DNA from: an uncultured Lachnospiraceae bacterium
GTDB taxonomy: Bacteria; Bacillota; Clostridia; Lachnospirales; Lachnospiraceae
DNA length: 10,533 nucleotides
NCBI GenBank assembly: GCA_902782655.1
Contig: CACZNY010000421.1
Location: 1 to 10,533, forward strand
Direction of reading: 5' to 3'
Part shown: positions 1 through 6,536 of the stretch, piece by piece
Numbering within the stretch: the first letter of the stretch is position 1
How the letters are laid out: every line of letters begins with the position of its first letter
The notes under the pieces: generated by a model
What the model was told of the DNA's origin: nothing
What the model saw: the letters and a program-made list of their open reading frames with translations, nothing else
Database searches by the model: none
Program-made: the position numbers and the translations under genes

Positions 1-1239
1 CACAAGCCATTTTGCGATGACGACCTTCTGCTGATTTCCACCGGAAAGATTCACCACTAACTGATCCGGACTCGGAGTCTTGGTAGCCAGCTCTTCAATA
101 TACTTTTCGGTTATCTTCTTTTCCTCACTCTTATTTATGAAGAGCCCGCTCATAAAGTTCTCAAGTGAAGCCAGCGTCGAATTCTCGGTTATGGTTTTCT
201 GTACCACTATACCGTAGCGCTTCCTGTCCTCTGACAGATATCCGATACCGTGCCGGACTGCATCCTGAGGAGAGTTTATAGTTATCTTCTCACCGTTTAC
301 ATAGATATCGCCACTGGTCTTGGGATCTGCTCCAAAGAGTGCTCTTGCCGTCTCTGTTCTTCCTGCGCCCATAAGTCCTGAGAATCCGAGGATCTCACCC
401 TTTCTAAGCTCAAAGCTGACATCCTGTACCATTCTTCCCGCATTAAGATGTTCGACCTTCAGCACTACCGGAGCATCCTTCGGCACCTTGCTTTCAGTCT
501 TGGGATCCTCATATATCACACGCCCGACCATCATGTTAATAATGTCTTCCTTTGTGCAGTCCTTCGTGATGAGGGTACCCACATAGCCTCCGTCTCTCAT
601 GACGGTCACACGATCGGTTATCACTTTGATCTCGTCCATCCTGTGCGAAATATAAACTATTGCCAGTCCCTTTTCCCTCAGATCCCTGATTATCACAAAA
701 AGATCCTCTATTTCTTTCTCCGTAAGAGCCGCGGAAGGCTCGTCAAAGATTATGACCTTCGCCTGATGGGAGATTGCCTTAGCTATCTCGCACATCTGCT
801 GCTTCCCCACGGTCAGATCGCTCATCTTGTCTCTCGGATTGATGTCAATATGGAGCTCGTTGAAAAGCTTCTTCGACTCCTCAATCATTTTCCTGTCATC
901 TATGGCAAAACCCTTCATGAACTCACGGCCGATAAATATATTCTGAGCGACTGTAAGATCCCCGACCATATTGAGCTCCTGATGCACTATGACTATACCT
1001 GCATCCTGAGCCTCTCTCGTATTTGTAAAAGCTACTTCCCTTCCTTCATAGGTAATAGTACCGGAATCCTTGGAATATATGCCAGTGAGCACCTTCATCA
1101 GGGTCGACTTGCCGGCTCCGTTCTCACCCATAAGAGCGTGAACCTCACCGCTTCGCACATCAAAGTGCACATGATCCAGGGCATGCACGCCGGGGAATGA
1201 CTTATCTATATCTTCCATTGTAAGAATCGCATCAGCCAT
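1..1239 (-). CDS. Sugar ABC transporter ATP-binding protein (RbsA/MglA type, CUT2 family), partial
   Basis: This is the ATPase of a monosaccharide or polyol importer. It sits on the cytoplasmic face and drives the permease encoded just upstream. The reading frame stays open for 413 codons from the ATG at 1239 to the window edge, so about 80-90 residues of a roughly 500-residue family are missing. The first nucleotide-binding domain is complete: Walker A GENGAGKST (38-46), Q-loop Q87, signature LTVGKQQ (142-148), Walker B VIIFDEP (162-168) and switch His199. The second domain has the degenerate Walker A expected in this family (GLMGAGRTE) and its signature NLSGGNQQK (397-405). Its Walker B lies outside the window. 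Fused double ATPases of this type belong to the RbsA/MglA/XylG group, so the substrate is a monosaccharide or polyol; which one cannot be told. The start is fixed by GGGGGG at 1248-1253, which abuts the permease stop codon, so translation is probably coupled. Confidence 0.95.
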   Translation of the reverse strand, partial: MADAILTMEDIDKSFPGVHALDHVHFDVRSGEVHALMGENGAGKSTLMKVLTGIYSKDSGTITYEGREVAFTNTREAQDAGIVIVHQELNMVGDLTVAQNIFIGREFMKGFAIDDRKMIEESKKLFNELHIDINPRDKMSDLTVGKQQMCEIAKAISHQAKVIIFDEPSAALTEKEIEDLFVIIRDLREKGLAIVYISHRMDEIKVITDRVTVMRDGGYVGTLITKDCTKEDIINMMVGRVIYEDPKTESKVPKDAPVVLKVEHLNAGRMVQDVSFELRKGEILGFSGLMGAGRTETARALFGADPKTSGDIYVNGEKITINSPQDAVRHGIGYLSEDRKRYGIVVQKTITENSTLASLENFMSGLFINKSEEKKITEKYIEELATKTPSPDQLVVNLSGGNQQKVVIAKWLV

Positions 1240-1253
1240 TTTTCAGTCCCCCC

Positions 1254-2267
1254 TTAATTCTTTCTGCGGCGTGTTATGACATCCGCATAAACCACGATGA
1301 TAACTATGAGCCCGGTAACTATAAGCTGGATATCCTTTGCAAAACCCAACGCCAGGATCCCTTCCTGAAGCAGGGAAATTATGAGGACTCCTATTACGGT
1401 ACCTCCGATGGAAGCAAGTCCTCCTACCATCGAGGTTCCGCCCATGACACATCCGGCTATTGCTTCATTATTGTACTGATCCCCGTATCCGGGCTGTACA
1501 GTAGTATATGCTCCTACAAAAAATATCGCAGCTATCCCTACCAAAGTACCGCAGATAACATATGCCAGCATTTCCCACTTCTTGGTATCGACTCCGGAAA
1601 GCCTGACGGCTTCGCGGTTGCTGCCAAGGCAGAGAATATATCTTCCGGGCTTTGTATTATTCAGTACCACCATACATACAAAGGCGGCGCACAAAAAAAT
1701 GACAAGCCCTACGGGAAAACCATTAAAGCTGACCAGATTCCTGAACCATCCTCTTTCAGGATCGGTGGACAAGGGCCAGCTTACAGACTGAGTTTTGGTA
1801 TAGACCGCAGCAATCCCCTTTGCAATATTCATGGATGCCATCGATACAATGAAAGGAGGTATTGTCCAGTATGAAACCAGATAACCATTGAAGACACCGA
1901 ACAAAAAACCTACCAGAATGCTGATCAGGAGCGATGCGGCCACCGGTGCACCCTTATTCAGCATTGAATACCCGGAAACCAGACCGCAGCAGAACATTAC
2001 CGGTCCGATGGAGAAATCTATGCCTCCCGTAGCTATGACAAAAGTCACGCCTAACGAAAGGAAGCCCAGAAAATACACATAATTCATGATGCTCATGATC
2101 CTTGCTTTCCCGAAAAAGCCTGGAACCATGAGTGAGAAAGCCACATACATCAGGATCATCACGCAAAACAATACGATCCTGTTAAATCCAACCTTTTTTA
2201 CAAAAGGACTCTGCTTGAACTTTTCCACCTTCCCCTCCGATCTATGAAACCTGTTTTTTTTCGCCAT
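1254..2267 (-). CDS. Sugar ABC transporter permease (RbsC type, BPD_transp_2 family)
   Basis: This is the membrane channel subunit of the CUT2 importer, 337 residues. Hydrophobic segments are visible at about 30-50, 60-79, 109-131, 135-155, 184-203, 233-255, 285-304 and 311-330. The family hallmark TGGIDFSIGPVM (80-91) matches the TGGIDLSVG motif of RbsC-like proteins, and a second hallmark, AIAGCVMGGTSMVGG, lies at 269-283. The cytoplasmic loop GSNREAVRLSGVDTKKWE (about 215-231) is the usual ATPase-contacting region. The first 29 residues are unusually basic (KKNRFHRSEGKVEKFKQ) and precede the first membrane segment. The ribosome binding site is poor: a G-run ends only two bases before the ATG. 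It has its own promoter and operator upstream, so it can be expressed separately from the metabolic genes. The ATPase follows after 14 bases; a solute-binding protein gene presumably lies beyond the left edge. Confidence 0.95.
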   Translation of the reverse strand: MAKKNRFHRSEGKVEKFKQSPFVKKVGFNRIVLFCVMILMYVAFSLMVPGFFGKARIMSIMNYVYFLGFLSLGVTFVIATGGIDFSIGPVMFCCGLVSGYSMLNKGAPVAASLLISILVGFLFGVFNGYLVSYWTIPPFIVSMASMNIAKGIAAVYTKTQSVSWPLSTDPERGWFRNLVSFNGFPVGLVIFLCAAFVCMVVLNNTKPGRYILCLGSNREAVRLSGVDTKKWEMLAYVICGTLVGIAAIFFVGAYTTVQPGYGDQYNNEAIAGCVMGGTSMVGGLASIGGTVIGVLIISLLQEGILALGFAKDIQLIVTGLIVIIVVYADVITRRRKN

Positions 2268-2283
2268 TGCCCCCAGGCCATGG

Positions 2284-2297
2284 GCGAAACGTTTCGC
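2284..2297. promoter_or_regulatory. LacI-family operator O1 at the transporter promoter
   Basis: GCGAAACGTTTCGC is a perfect 14-bp palindrome with the central CG typical of LacI-family sites; the E. coli RbsR and PurR operators have the same kind of core. It begins at about the predicted +1 of the promoter at 2304-2332, a position where a bound repressor blocks initiation. The core recurs at 10296-10309 and 10362-10375. The LacI-family gene directly upstream is the likely binder; this is inference. Confidence 0.85.
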
Positions 2298-2303
2298 TTG
2301 ATT

Positions 2304-2332
2304 ATTGTATTATAAAATCTAAACTGTGTCAA
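2304..2332 (-). promoter_or_regulatory. Sigma-A-type promoter for the ABC transporter genes
   Basis: Read on the minus strand, TTGACA (2327-2332) and TACAAT (2304-2309) are separated by 17 bases: a perfect -35 box and a -10 box one base from consensus. The start point would be near 2297, giving a leader of about 30 bases that begins with operator O1. The -35 box directly abuts the TAG stop of the lacI-type gene, so the promoter fills the 65-base gap between regulator and permease. Confidence 0.85.
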
Positions 2333-3340
2333 CTATAATTTTGATATTTTCCGTACCGATTCGCCCTCTTTCAGGGCAGCATACAGACTTACCTTCTGCG
2401 GCGGGAATTTCTTACCCTCTTCAATCCTCTGGAGCAGGATACGAACTCCTTCTGACGCAATATCCTCCATCGGCTGAGCCACAAGGGTCAGCTTGGGATT
2501 CATCACCATGGGAAGTATCAGCTCATCAAACCCTATAAGAGATATATCACCCGGACATTTCACCCCTGATTCATTGATCGCCATTATCACACCCAGACTC
2601 ACCTCATAATTCGTCGAAAGCACAGCCGTAGGCTTATCCTTTAATTTCAGAAGCTCCTTCATACTGTTGTACCCGAGTTCAGTCGAATGAGTGCGGCCCG
2701 AATACATATACTGCTCCGGGACATATATTCCGGCTTTTTCCATCGATCTCCTAAAACCCCTGAAGCGCTCATTCCCGGTATACTCCTCAGAGCAGATGAC
2801 CGCTATCCTTTCGTGTCCGCAATCTATGAGATAATCCACCGCCCGCTCGGCAGCACTTGAATTATCGATCACCACGCAGTCAAAAGCATCGCTTTCAATC
2901 TCTCTGTCAAGCAGTACAACCGGTATTCCTCCCTTCTCTGCGGAAGAAATGGGCGAGGGATCCTTCGACACAGGTATCAGCAGTATGCCGTCCACCTGCT
3001 TCTCAACACAGAACCTGATGCTTTCGGCTTCCTGCTTCTTGTCAAGGTTGGAGTCACATATCATCATGCCGTACCCCCTGTCATGCAGACAGGCTGATGC
3101 ATGCTGAAGCAGCACACCCGAAAAGCTCGATGCGATATTATTTACAACGAATCCTATCGTTCTGGTCCGTTTCGTTACGAGAGATCTGGCTGTTTCATTC
3201 GGATGGTAGTCAAGCTTTTTTATGGCTTCTTCTATTTTCTGCCTGTTTTCGGATCTGACGTTGCCGCCGTTCAGATACTTGGAAATAGTTGCCAGTCCCA
3301 ACCCCGTTTCTGATCTTATATCCTTAATGGTAGCAGCCAT
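2333..3340 (-). CDS. LacI-family transcriptional regulator
   Basis: This is a sugar-responsive DNA-binding repressor of 335 residues, the usual family length. The N-terminal helix-turn-helix is clear (TIKDIRSETGLGLATIS, 4-20, followed by KYLNG), and the hinge NETARSLVTKRTRTIG (48-63) carries the leucine (Leu54) that intercalates at a central CG in this family. The rest is a periplasmic-binding-protein-like sensor domain: FVVNNIASSFSGVLL (64-78), VDGILLIPVS (116-125), ERFRGFRRSME (191-201) and the C-terminal SLIGFDEL (267-274). The start at 3340 is supported by AGGGG seven bases upstream. The stop codon of the preceding hypothetical gene lies one base before the ATG (TGATATG), so the two are probably translationally coupled. 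Likely targets are the three AAACGTTTCGC-containing sites here, which would make it a local regulator of both catabolism and transport. The effector is unknown. Confidence 0.93.
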   Translation of the reverse strand: MAATIKDIRSETGLGLATISKYLNGGNVRSENRQKIEEAIKKLDYHPNETARSLVTKRTRTIGFVVNNIASSFSGVLLQHASACLHDRGYGMMICDSNLDKKQEAESIRFCVEKQVDGILLIPVSKDPSPISSAEKGGIPVVLLDREIESDAFDCVVIDNSSAAERAVDYLIDCGHERIAVICSEEYTGNERFRGFRRSMEKAGIYVPEQYMYSGRTHSTELGYNSMKELLKLKDKPTAVLSTNYEVSLGVIMAINESGVKCPGDISLIGFDELILPMVMNPKLTLVAQPMEDIASEGVRILLQRIEEGKKFPPQKVSLYAALKEGESVRKISKL

Positions 3341-3341
3341 A

Positions 3342-3917
3342 TCAGATCCCCTCTCCCGACTCTGCAGGATATTTATAGAGCAATGCCTCTTTTACGGATC
3401 TGATGAAAGGCCCGAACTCCTCGGAAATGTTAAGCTCCTCCGGTATTACTTCGGTCATCTCCCTGACTTCCTTTGCTATTTTCACCGCTCTGCGCTCATC
3501 AGAAATATGACCGAGCCCCAGTACCACCGAATTGTATGTCTTGTCCCTTTCACAGATATCGAAATAAAACAGAGCGATATTAAAAAGCTCATCCAAAAGA
3601 GCCTTCTCCCCGGCTTCTCCGTATTCCCTGCACAGATCAAAGCCCCAGTCTTTTTTTACGCCCTCGATCTCTTTACGTAGCCGCTTTGATTCACCGGGCA
3701 TATAGATCCTGCGTTTCATGCTCTGGAAATTGACCCATCCGCGGATACCATAGTCTACGTTCTGTCCGTTCTTTTTATCATAACGGGCTTCCCATATCTT
3801 TTTCCTGATCTCATATTCCGGCTCACCTCCGTGCGCCTCCTTTTCGCGCTCAAGGATCCTTCGCCGTCTTTCCCGGTCTATCTCTCTTTTATACTCAGAA
3901 ATCCAAGCAGCATCCAT
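3342..3917 (-). CDS. Hypothetical charged protein, possibly DUF6553-like
   Basis: I cannot assign a function. The product has 191 residues when started at the ATG at 3917, which has GGGGGG six bases upstream (3924-3929). A frame extension to 3959 adds 14 residues but has no visible ribosome binding site. The N-terminal third is very basic and probably helical (YKREIDRERRRRILEREKE, 9-27). Then come IRKKIWEARY (37-46), VDYGIRGWVNF (54-64) and a C-terminal helical part with LLDELFNIALFYFDICERDKTYNS (107-130) and LGLGHISDERRAVKIAKEV (133-151). There is no signal peptide or membrane segment, so it is probably cytosolic. From memory it resembles the Clostridia family DUF6553, but I could not check. 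It lies between gatY and the repressor, and its stop codon is one base from the repressor's start, so the two are produced together. It might modulate the regulator or be a passenger. Confidence 0.75.
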   Translation of the reverse strand: MDAAWISEYKREIDRERRRRILEREKEAHGGEPEYEIRKKIWEARYDKKNGQNVDYGIRGWVNFQSMKRRIYMPGESKRLRKEIEGVKKDWGFDLCREYGEAGEKALLDELFNIALFYFDICERDKTYNSVVLGLGHISDERRAVKIAKEVREMTEVIPEELNISEEFGPFIRSVKEALLYKYPAESGEGI

Positions 3918-3923
3918 ATGATT

Positions 3924-3929
3924 CCCCCC
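3924..3929 (-). promoter_or_regulatory. Ribosome binding site choosing the start of the hypothetical gene
   Basis: GGGGGG followed by AATCAT and then ATG. It favours the start at 3917 over the upstream in-frame ATG at 3959. Confidence 0.6.
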
Positions 3930-4021
3930 GTGATGATCATGACTTCCTGCGCGGGACACGCCTCCCGTAATTTGAGAGCCTGGCCCAATACGAGTTTTGA
4001 TTCTCTGATAAAACCAAGACC

Positions 4022-4870
4022 CTATGCCTTTCCGCAGCTTCCCACTACCTCCATCTTCTGCACAACATATTTCTTTACCTCTTCCATCCCGGGAAGACAG
4101 TATTTCTTCGGATCAAAGTCATCGGGGTGAGCCTCCATATGCGCCTTGACTCCTTTAGTAAATGCTATACGGAGATCGGTAGCATAATTCACCTTGCAGA
4201 TACCGCGGCTTATGCAGTCTTTTACCTGCTCATCCGGCACACCGGATGTACCGTGAAGTACCAGAGGGATATCCACAACCTTACGGATCGCCGAGAGAAC
4301 TTCCACGTTCACCTTCGGCACGCCCTTGTATACCCCATGCGAAGTACCTACCCCAACCGCAAGAGAATCCGGAGCACATCGCTCTACAAATTCCTTTGCC
4401 TCATCGGGATCGGTATAGGGGTTATCATCTCCGTTTTCAAGATCGTCTTCCTTGCCGCCTACCTTGCCCAGTTCCGCTTCAACGGGAATATCACCGGGAT
4501 GACACGCATCGGTAACACGCTTTGTCAATGCAATATTTTCTTCAAAAGGAAGTTTGGAACCGTCTATCATTACAGAAGTATAGCCGGTGCGGTATGCCTT
4601 CATCGCAAGCTCAAAGCTGTTTCCGTGATCCAGATGCATAACTACCGGCAGCTTTGTTCTCTCGGCAGCCGCTCTTACGTTTGCAAGAAAATAATCCAGT
4701 CCTGCGTATTTCAGTGTTCCGGGAGTGGTCTGCATTATCACGGGAGACCCGGTCTCTTCCGCAGCCGCGAGCACAGCCATTACAAATTCCATGTTTTCCA
4801 CGTTAAACGCGCCTACTGCATAACCCCTTTTCTGCGCATCCAGCAGCAGTTCTTTTGATGTTACCAGCAT
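4022..4870 (-). CDS. gatY: Class II aldolase, tagatose-1,6-bisphosphate aldolase catalytic subunit (GatY/KbaY type)
   Basis: This zinc-dependent aldolase is expected to split D-tagatose 1,6-bisphosphate (or a related ketose phosphate) into dihydroxyacetone phosphate and glyceraldehyde 3-phosphate in the cytosol. At 282 residues it is close to E. coli GatY (284). Visible motifs are HLDHG (79-83), with catalytic Asp81 and zinc ligand His82, SVMIDGSKLPFEENI (99-113), VEAELGKVGGKEDD (130-143), GTSHGVYKG with zinc ligand His178, LHGTSG with zinc ligand His206 and phosphate-binding glycines, and ICKVNYATDLR (224-234). The GKVGGKEDD region and the Cys-Gly-rich tail favour GatY/KbaY over glycolytic fructose-bisphosphate aldolase. 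The frame extends to 4900, but GGAGGT at 4877-4882, six bases before the ATG at 4870, and the family's usual N-terminus fix the start. The companion subunit GatZ is encoded 146 bases upstream. Confidence 0.9.
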   Translation of the reverse strand: MLVTSKELLLDAQKRGYAVGAFNVENMEFVMAVLAAAEETGSPVIMQTTPGTLKYAGLDYFLANVRAAAERTKLPVVMHLDHGNSFELAMKAYRTGYTSVMIDGSKLPFEENIALTKRVTDACHPGDIPVEAELGKVGGKEDDLENGDDNPYTDPDEAKEFVERCAPDSLAVGVGTSHGVYKGVPKVNVEVLSAIRKVVDIPLVLHGTSGVPDEQVKDCISRGICKVNYATDLRIAFTKGVKAHMEAHPDDFDPKKYCLPGMEEVKKYVVQKMEVVGSCGKA

Positions 4871-4876
4871 ACCTTT

Positions 4877-4882
4877 ACCTCC
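4877..4882 (-). promoter_or_regulatory. Ribosome binding site fixing the gatY start
   Basis: GGAGGT ends six bases before the ATG at 4870. The longer frame starting at 4900 would read through this site and has no comparable site of its own. Confidence 0.85.
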
Positions 4883-4912
4883 ATTGCATATCGACCTCAC
4901 CTGCTACAGCGT

Positions 4913-4950
4913 CGGGAGCGCACTGCGCAGACAACACACTTCACGTCCCG
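4913..4950. repeat. Inverted-repeat structure in the gatZ-gatY gap
   Basis: An outer pair CGGGA/TCCCG (4913-4917 and 4946-4950) encloses the compact palindrome GCGCACTGCGC (4918-4928). Together they could fold into a hairpin in the gatY leader, but there is no U-tract. The asymmetric 17-base loop makes the outer stem doubtful. Confidence 0.35.
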
Positions 4951-4989
4951 CCTAGAACACTCCCTGTCACTGATAAAACCTCTTTATAG

Positions 4990-5016
4990 GGAAACGCTGA
5001 TTAAATCAGCCTTTCC
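4990..5016. repeat. Interrupted palindrome directly after the gatZ stop codon
   Basis: The core is a perfect palindrome, GCTGATT-A-AATCAGC (4996-5010), flanked after one mismatch by GGAAA (4990-4994) and TTTCC (5012-5016), so 12 of 13 positions pair. It starts at the base after the gatZ stop (5017-5019). No U-run follows on the minus strand, so it is better read as an intercistronic hairpin than as an intrinsic terminator. A DNA-binding site is an alternative. Confidence 0.7.
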
Positions 5017-6321
5017 TTAGTCTATGTATCCTGCCGCGTAATTATAATCATCCGCCGCATCCATGACAAAACTCATAAGAAGCGCCTTCGCATCTTTTTT
5101 AAGCTTCCCGTCACGTACCTTCTTATACTGGATGGGCATATACTGATATAACAGTCCGGTAGGGATCTCCTGTTCATCTATATTCCTGATCAGCTTCTCA
5201 ATGCCCTCTTTTATCTCCGGCATGGCGAAATAATAGCGCGCCCTGTCAGAAAGACTGAAACGGCGTTTTATGGCTATCTCGGCATCCGTACCGTGATAGT
5301 ACTTAGCCCACTTTGAAGTATCCTCCATCATGAGCCGCTCCAGCAGCTCAGGGAATTTAACCTGTTTATCCTCGGGCACAAGAACCTTCTCGATCTCACT
5401 CATGGCAAAAAGGCCGTCTCTTAATGCAAAGGTCAAGGCAGGTCCTACCTTCAGTATAGCCACTCCGTCCTCTACCATCTGCTTCAGACATTCGGGAGGC
5501 TGATAATCCGTAGAATGTCCCTCCATATATATGCCGTCAAAGGTCTTTATCTTACTGCAGAGCACCTTTGCATTCTCCCTGTTGTAGGGAAACACTTCGT
5601 CATCTCCAAATTCGACTCCAGGCTGAACCACGATAGCTATCACGTTATCAAAAGCCTTCGGGTCAGATATTCCGGCAAACTGCTTTTTGTACTCCTCAAG
5701 AGTCGCTGCCACGGCTTCCGGTTTTGTGACTGTTATGCTGTCTTCCTGCTCCTGCGCTCCCCCCGGTATCGGAACCTCGCTTCCAATGATAAATACTGGT
5801 CTCTTTTCGGAAGGATTCTTTTTTAACAGCTCCTGATAACTGTCCTCACAGGCCTGGTAGAGTCTCGCCCCTCTTTTCGCCACCGTCTCATCGGTCAGCG
5901 GTTTGTCGGTAGGATCATCCGCCACCCTCATACTGGTATCCAGATGTATCTTTTTATATCCTGCCTCTACAAAAAGCCTGACCAGAGTCTCAGCCTTTCC
6001 CATAGCATCCTCTTCTTTTTCGTTTACCCAGGTAAGCGGTCCCAGATGATCGCCTCCCAGCACTATCCTGTCATGAGGATAGTCAGCCCTGTCCGCGATC
6101 CCATATACGAAATCACGGAAATCCGCGGGCTTCATGCCTGTGTATCCGCCAAATTGATTTACCTGATTCGCTGTCGCCTCTATAAGTATATCAACGTCCA
6201 GCTCCTTCGCCTGACGGATAAGCGCCTCTATGACTATTTCATTTGCAGTACAGTAGGAGGGCACCCCTGCAGCCTTCCCATTCTTCCTCTCCTGCACCAT
6301 TTTCTGCATCAATTCACTCAT
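5017..6321 (-). CDS. gatZ: GatZ/KbaZ-family protein: tagatose-bisphosphate aldolase non-catalytic subunit or ketose-phosphate 4-epimerase
   Basis: At 434 residues this is slightly longer than E. coli GatZ (about 420). Conserved blocks are IEATANQVNQFGGYTGM (47-63) followed by PADFRDFV, IVLGGDHLGP (86-95), KIHLDTSM (124-131), GSEVPIPGGAQ (180-190), MEGHSTDYQ (266-274) and VGPALTFALRDGLFAM (292-307). In E. coli the protein is needed for full activity and stability of the GatY aldolase. Some family members are reported to act as D-tagatose-6-phosphate 4-epimerases (from memory), which would lead to fructose 6-phosphate instead. The neighbouring gatY favours the aldolase complex. The start at 6321 has an AGGGG-containing site 8 bases upstream, and the N-terminus aligns with the family. 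The gene is separated from the reductase by 214 bases containing the paired 54-bp repeats. Confidence 0.93.
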   Translation of the reverse strand: MSELMQKMVQERKNGKAAGVPSYCTANEIVIEALIRQAKELDVDILIEATANQVNQFGGYTGMKPADFRDFVYGIADRADYPHDRIVLGGDHLGPLTWVNEKEEDAMGKAETLVRLFVEAGYKKIHLDTSMRVADDPTDKPLTDETVAKRGARLYQACEDSYQELLKKNPSEKRPVFIIGSEVPIPGGAQEQEDSITVTKPEAVAATLEEYKKQFAGISDPKAFDNVIAIVVQPGVEFGDDEVFPYNRENAKVLCSKIKTFDGIYMEGHSTDYQPPECLKQMVEDGVAILKVGPALTFALRDGLFAMSEIEKVLVPEDKQVKFPELLERLMMEDTSKWAKYYHGTDAEIAIKRRFSLSDRARYYFAMPEIKEGIEKLIRNIDEQEIPTGLLYQYMPIQYKKVRDGKLKKDAKALLMSFVMDAADDYNYAAGYID

Positions 6322-6356
6322 CTTCTTTACCCCTGTAAATATAATCTATACATCCC

Positions 6357-6410
6357 GGGCACTGACGCGCTCAGCGCGTCAAAGCGTGCCCATCGACAAG
6401 CCACCGGCTT
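6357..6410. repeat. 54-bp direct repeat, copy 1 (hairpin-containing)
   Basis: Identical over 54 bases to 6477-6530, exactly 120 bases away. The first 35 bases (6357-6391) form a nested hairpin: outer GGGCAC/GTGCCC, a four-base bulge (AAGC) and inner arms TGACGCGCT/AGCGCGTCA around a single C. A second palindrome follows, but its right arm stops after GGCTT, leaving a 5-bp stem. No U-tract follows on the minus strand. The copy ends 36 bases before the gatZ start. Confidence 0.95.
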
Positions 6411-6476
6411 CTGTTATTTCCTTTTGCCCGGCTCTCTATTGCCTGCTTAATGGTATAGGATCTCCCGGCTTCCCTG

Positions 6477-6530
6477 GGGCACTGACGCGCTCAGCGCGTC
6501 AAAGCGTGCCCATCGACAAGCCACCGGCTT
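6477..6530. repeat. 54-bp direct repeat, copy 2 (hairpin-containing)
   Basis: Exact copy of 6357-6410. The first 35 bases (6477-6511) carry the same nested hairpin. In this copy the second palindrome is completed by flanking bases and reaches the reductase stop codon (see 6512-6536). The 66 bases between the copies (6411-6476) show no gene. Confidence 0.95.
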
Positions 6531-6536
6531 GTCGAT
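6512..6536. repeat. Perfect hairpin palindrome overlapping the reductase stop codon
   Basis: Arms ATCGACAAGCC (6512-6522) and GGCTTGTCGAT (6526-6536) pair over 11 of 11 bases around a three-base loop. The right arm shares one base with the TAA stop of the aldo/keto reductase (6536-6538). Followed on the minus strand by the nested hairpin of repeat copy 2, it forms a tandem double hairpin at the end of that gene. There is no U-tract, so termination is unlikely; mRNA stabilisation or processing is a plausible inference. Confidence 0.9.

Noticed and set aside
448..1200. Long plus-strand open frame of 250 codons
   Set aside because: It lies antisense to the transporter ATPase, whose motifs are unmistakable on the minus strand, and its product has no recognisable domain.
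2254..2281. Upstream ATG at 2281 plus an A8 run as a programmed frameshift into the permease
   Set aside because: The upstream ATG is in the frame that a -1 slip on A-AAA-AAA would join to the permease, but it has no ribosome binding site and the permease has its own ATG. There is no evidence that slippage is used.
4127..4858. Plus-strand open frame of 243 codons
   Set aside because: Antisense shadow of gatY, with low-complexity His- and Arg-rich product and no ribosome binding site.
6357..6530. CRISPR array
   Set aside because: Only two repeat units, 54 bases long with internal hairpins and a 66-base spacer; no leader or cas genes nearby.
6357..6536. Intrinsic terminators between the reductase and gatZ
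   Set aside because: The stems are strong, but neither strand has a U-tract after them, and gatZ has no good promoter of its own downstream.
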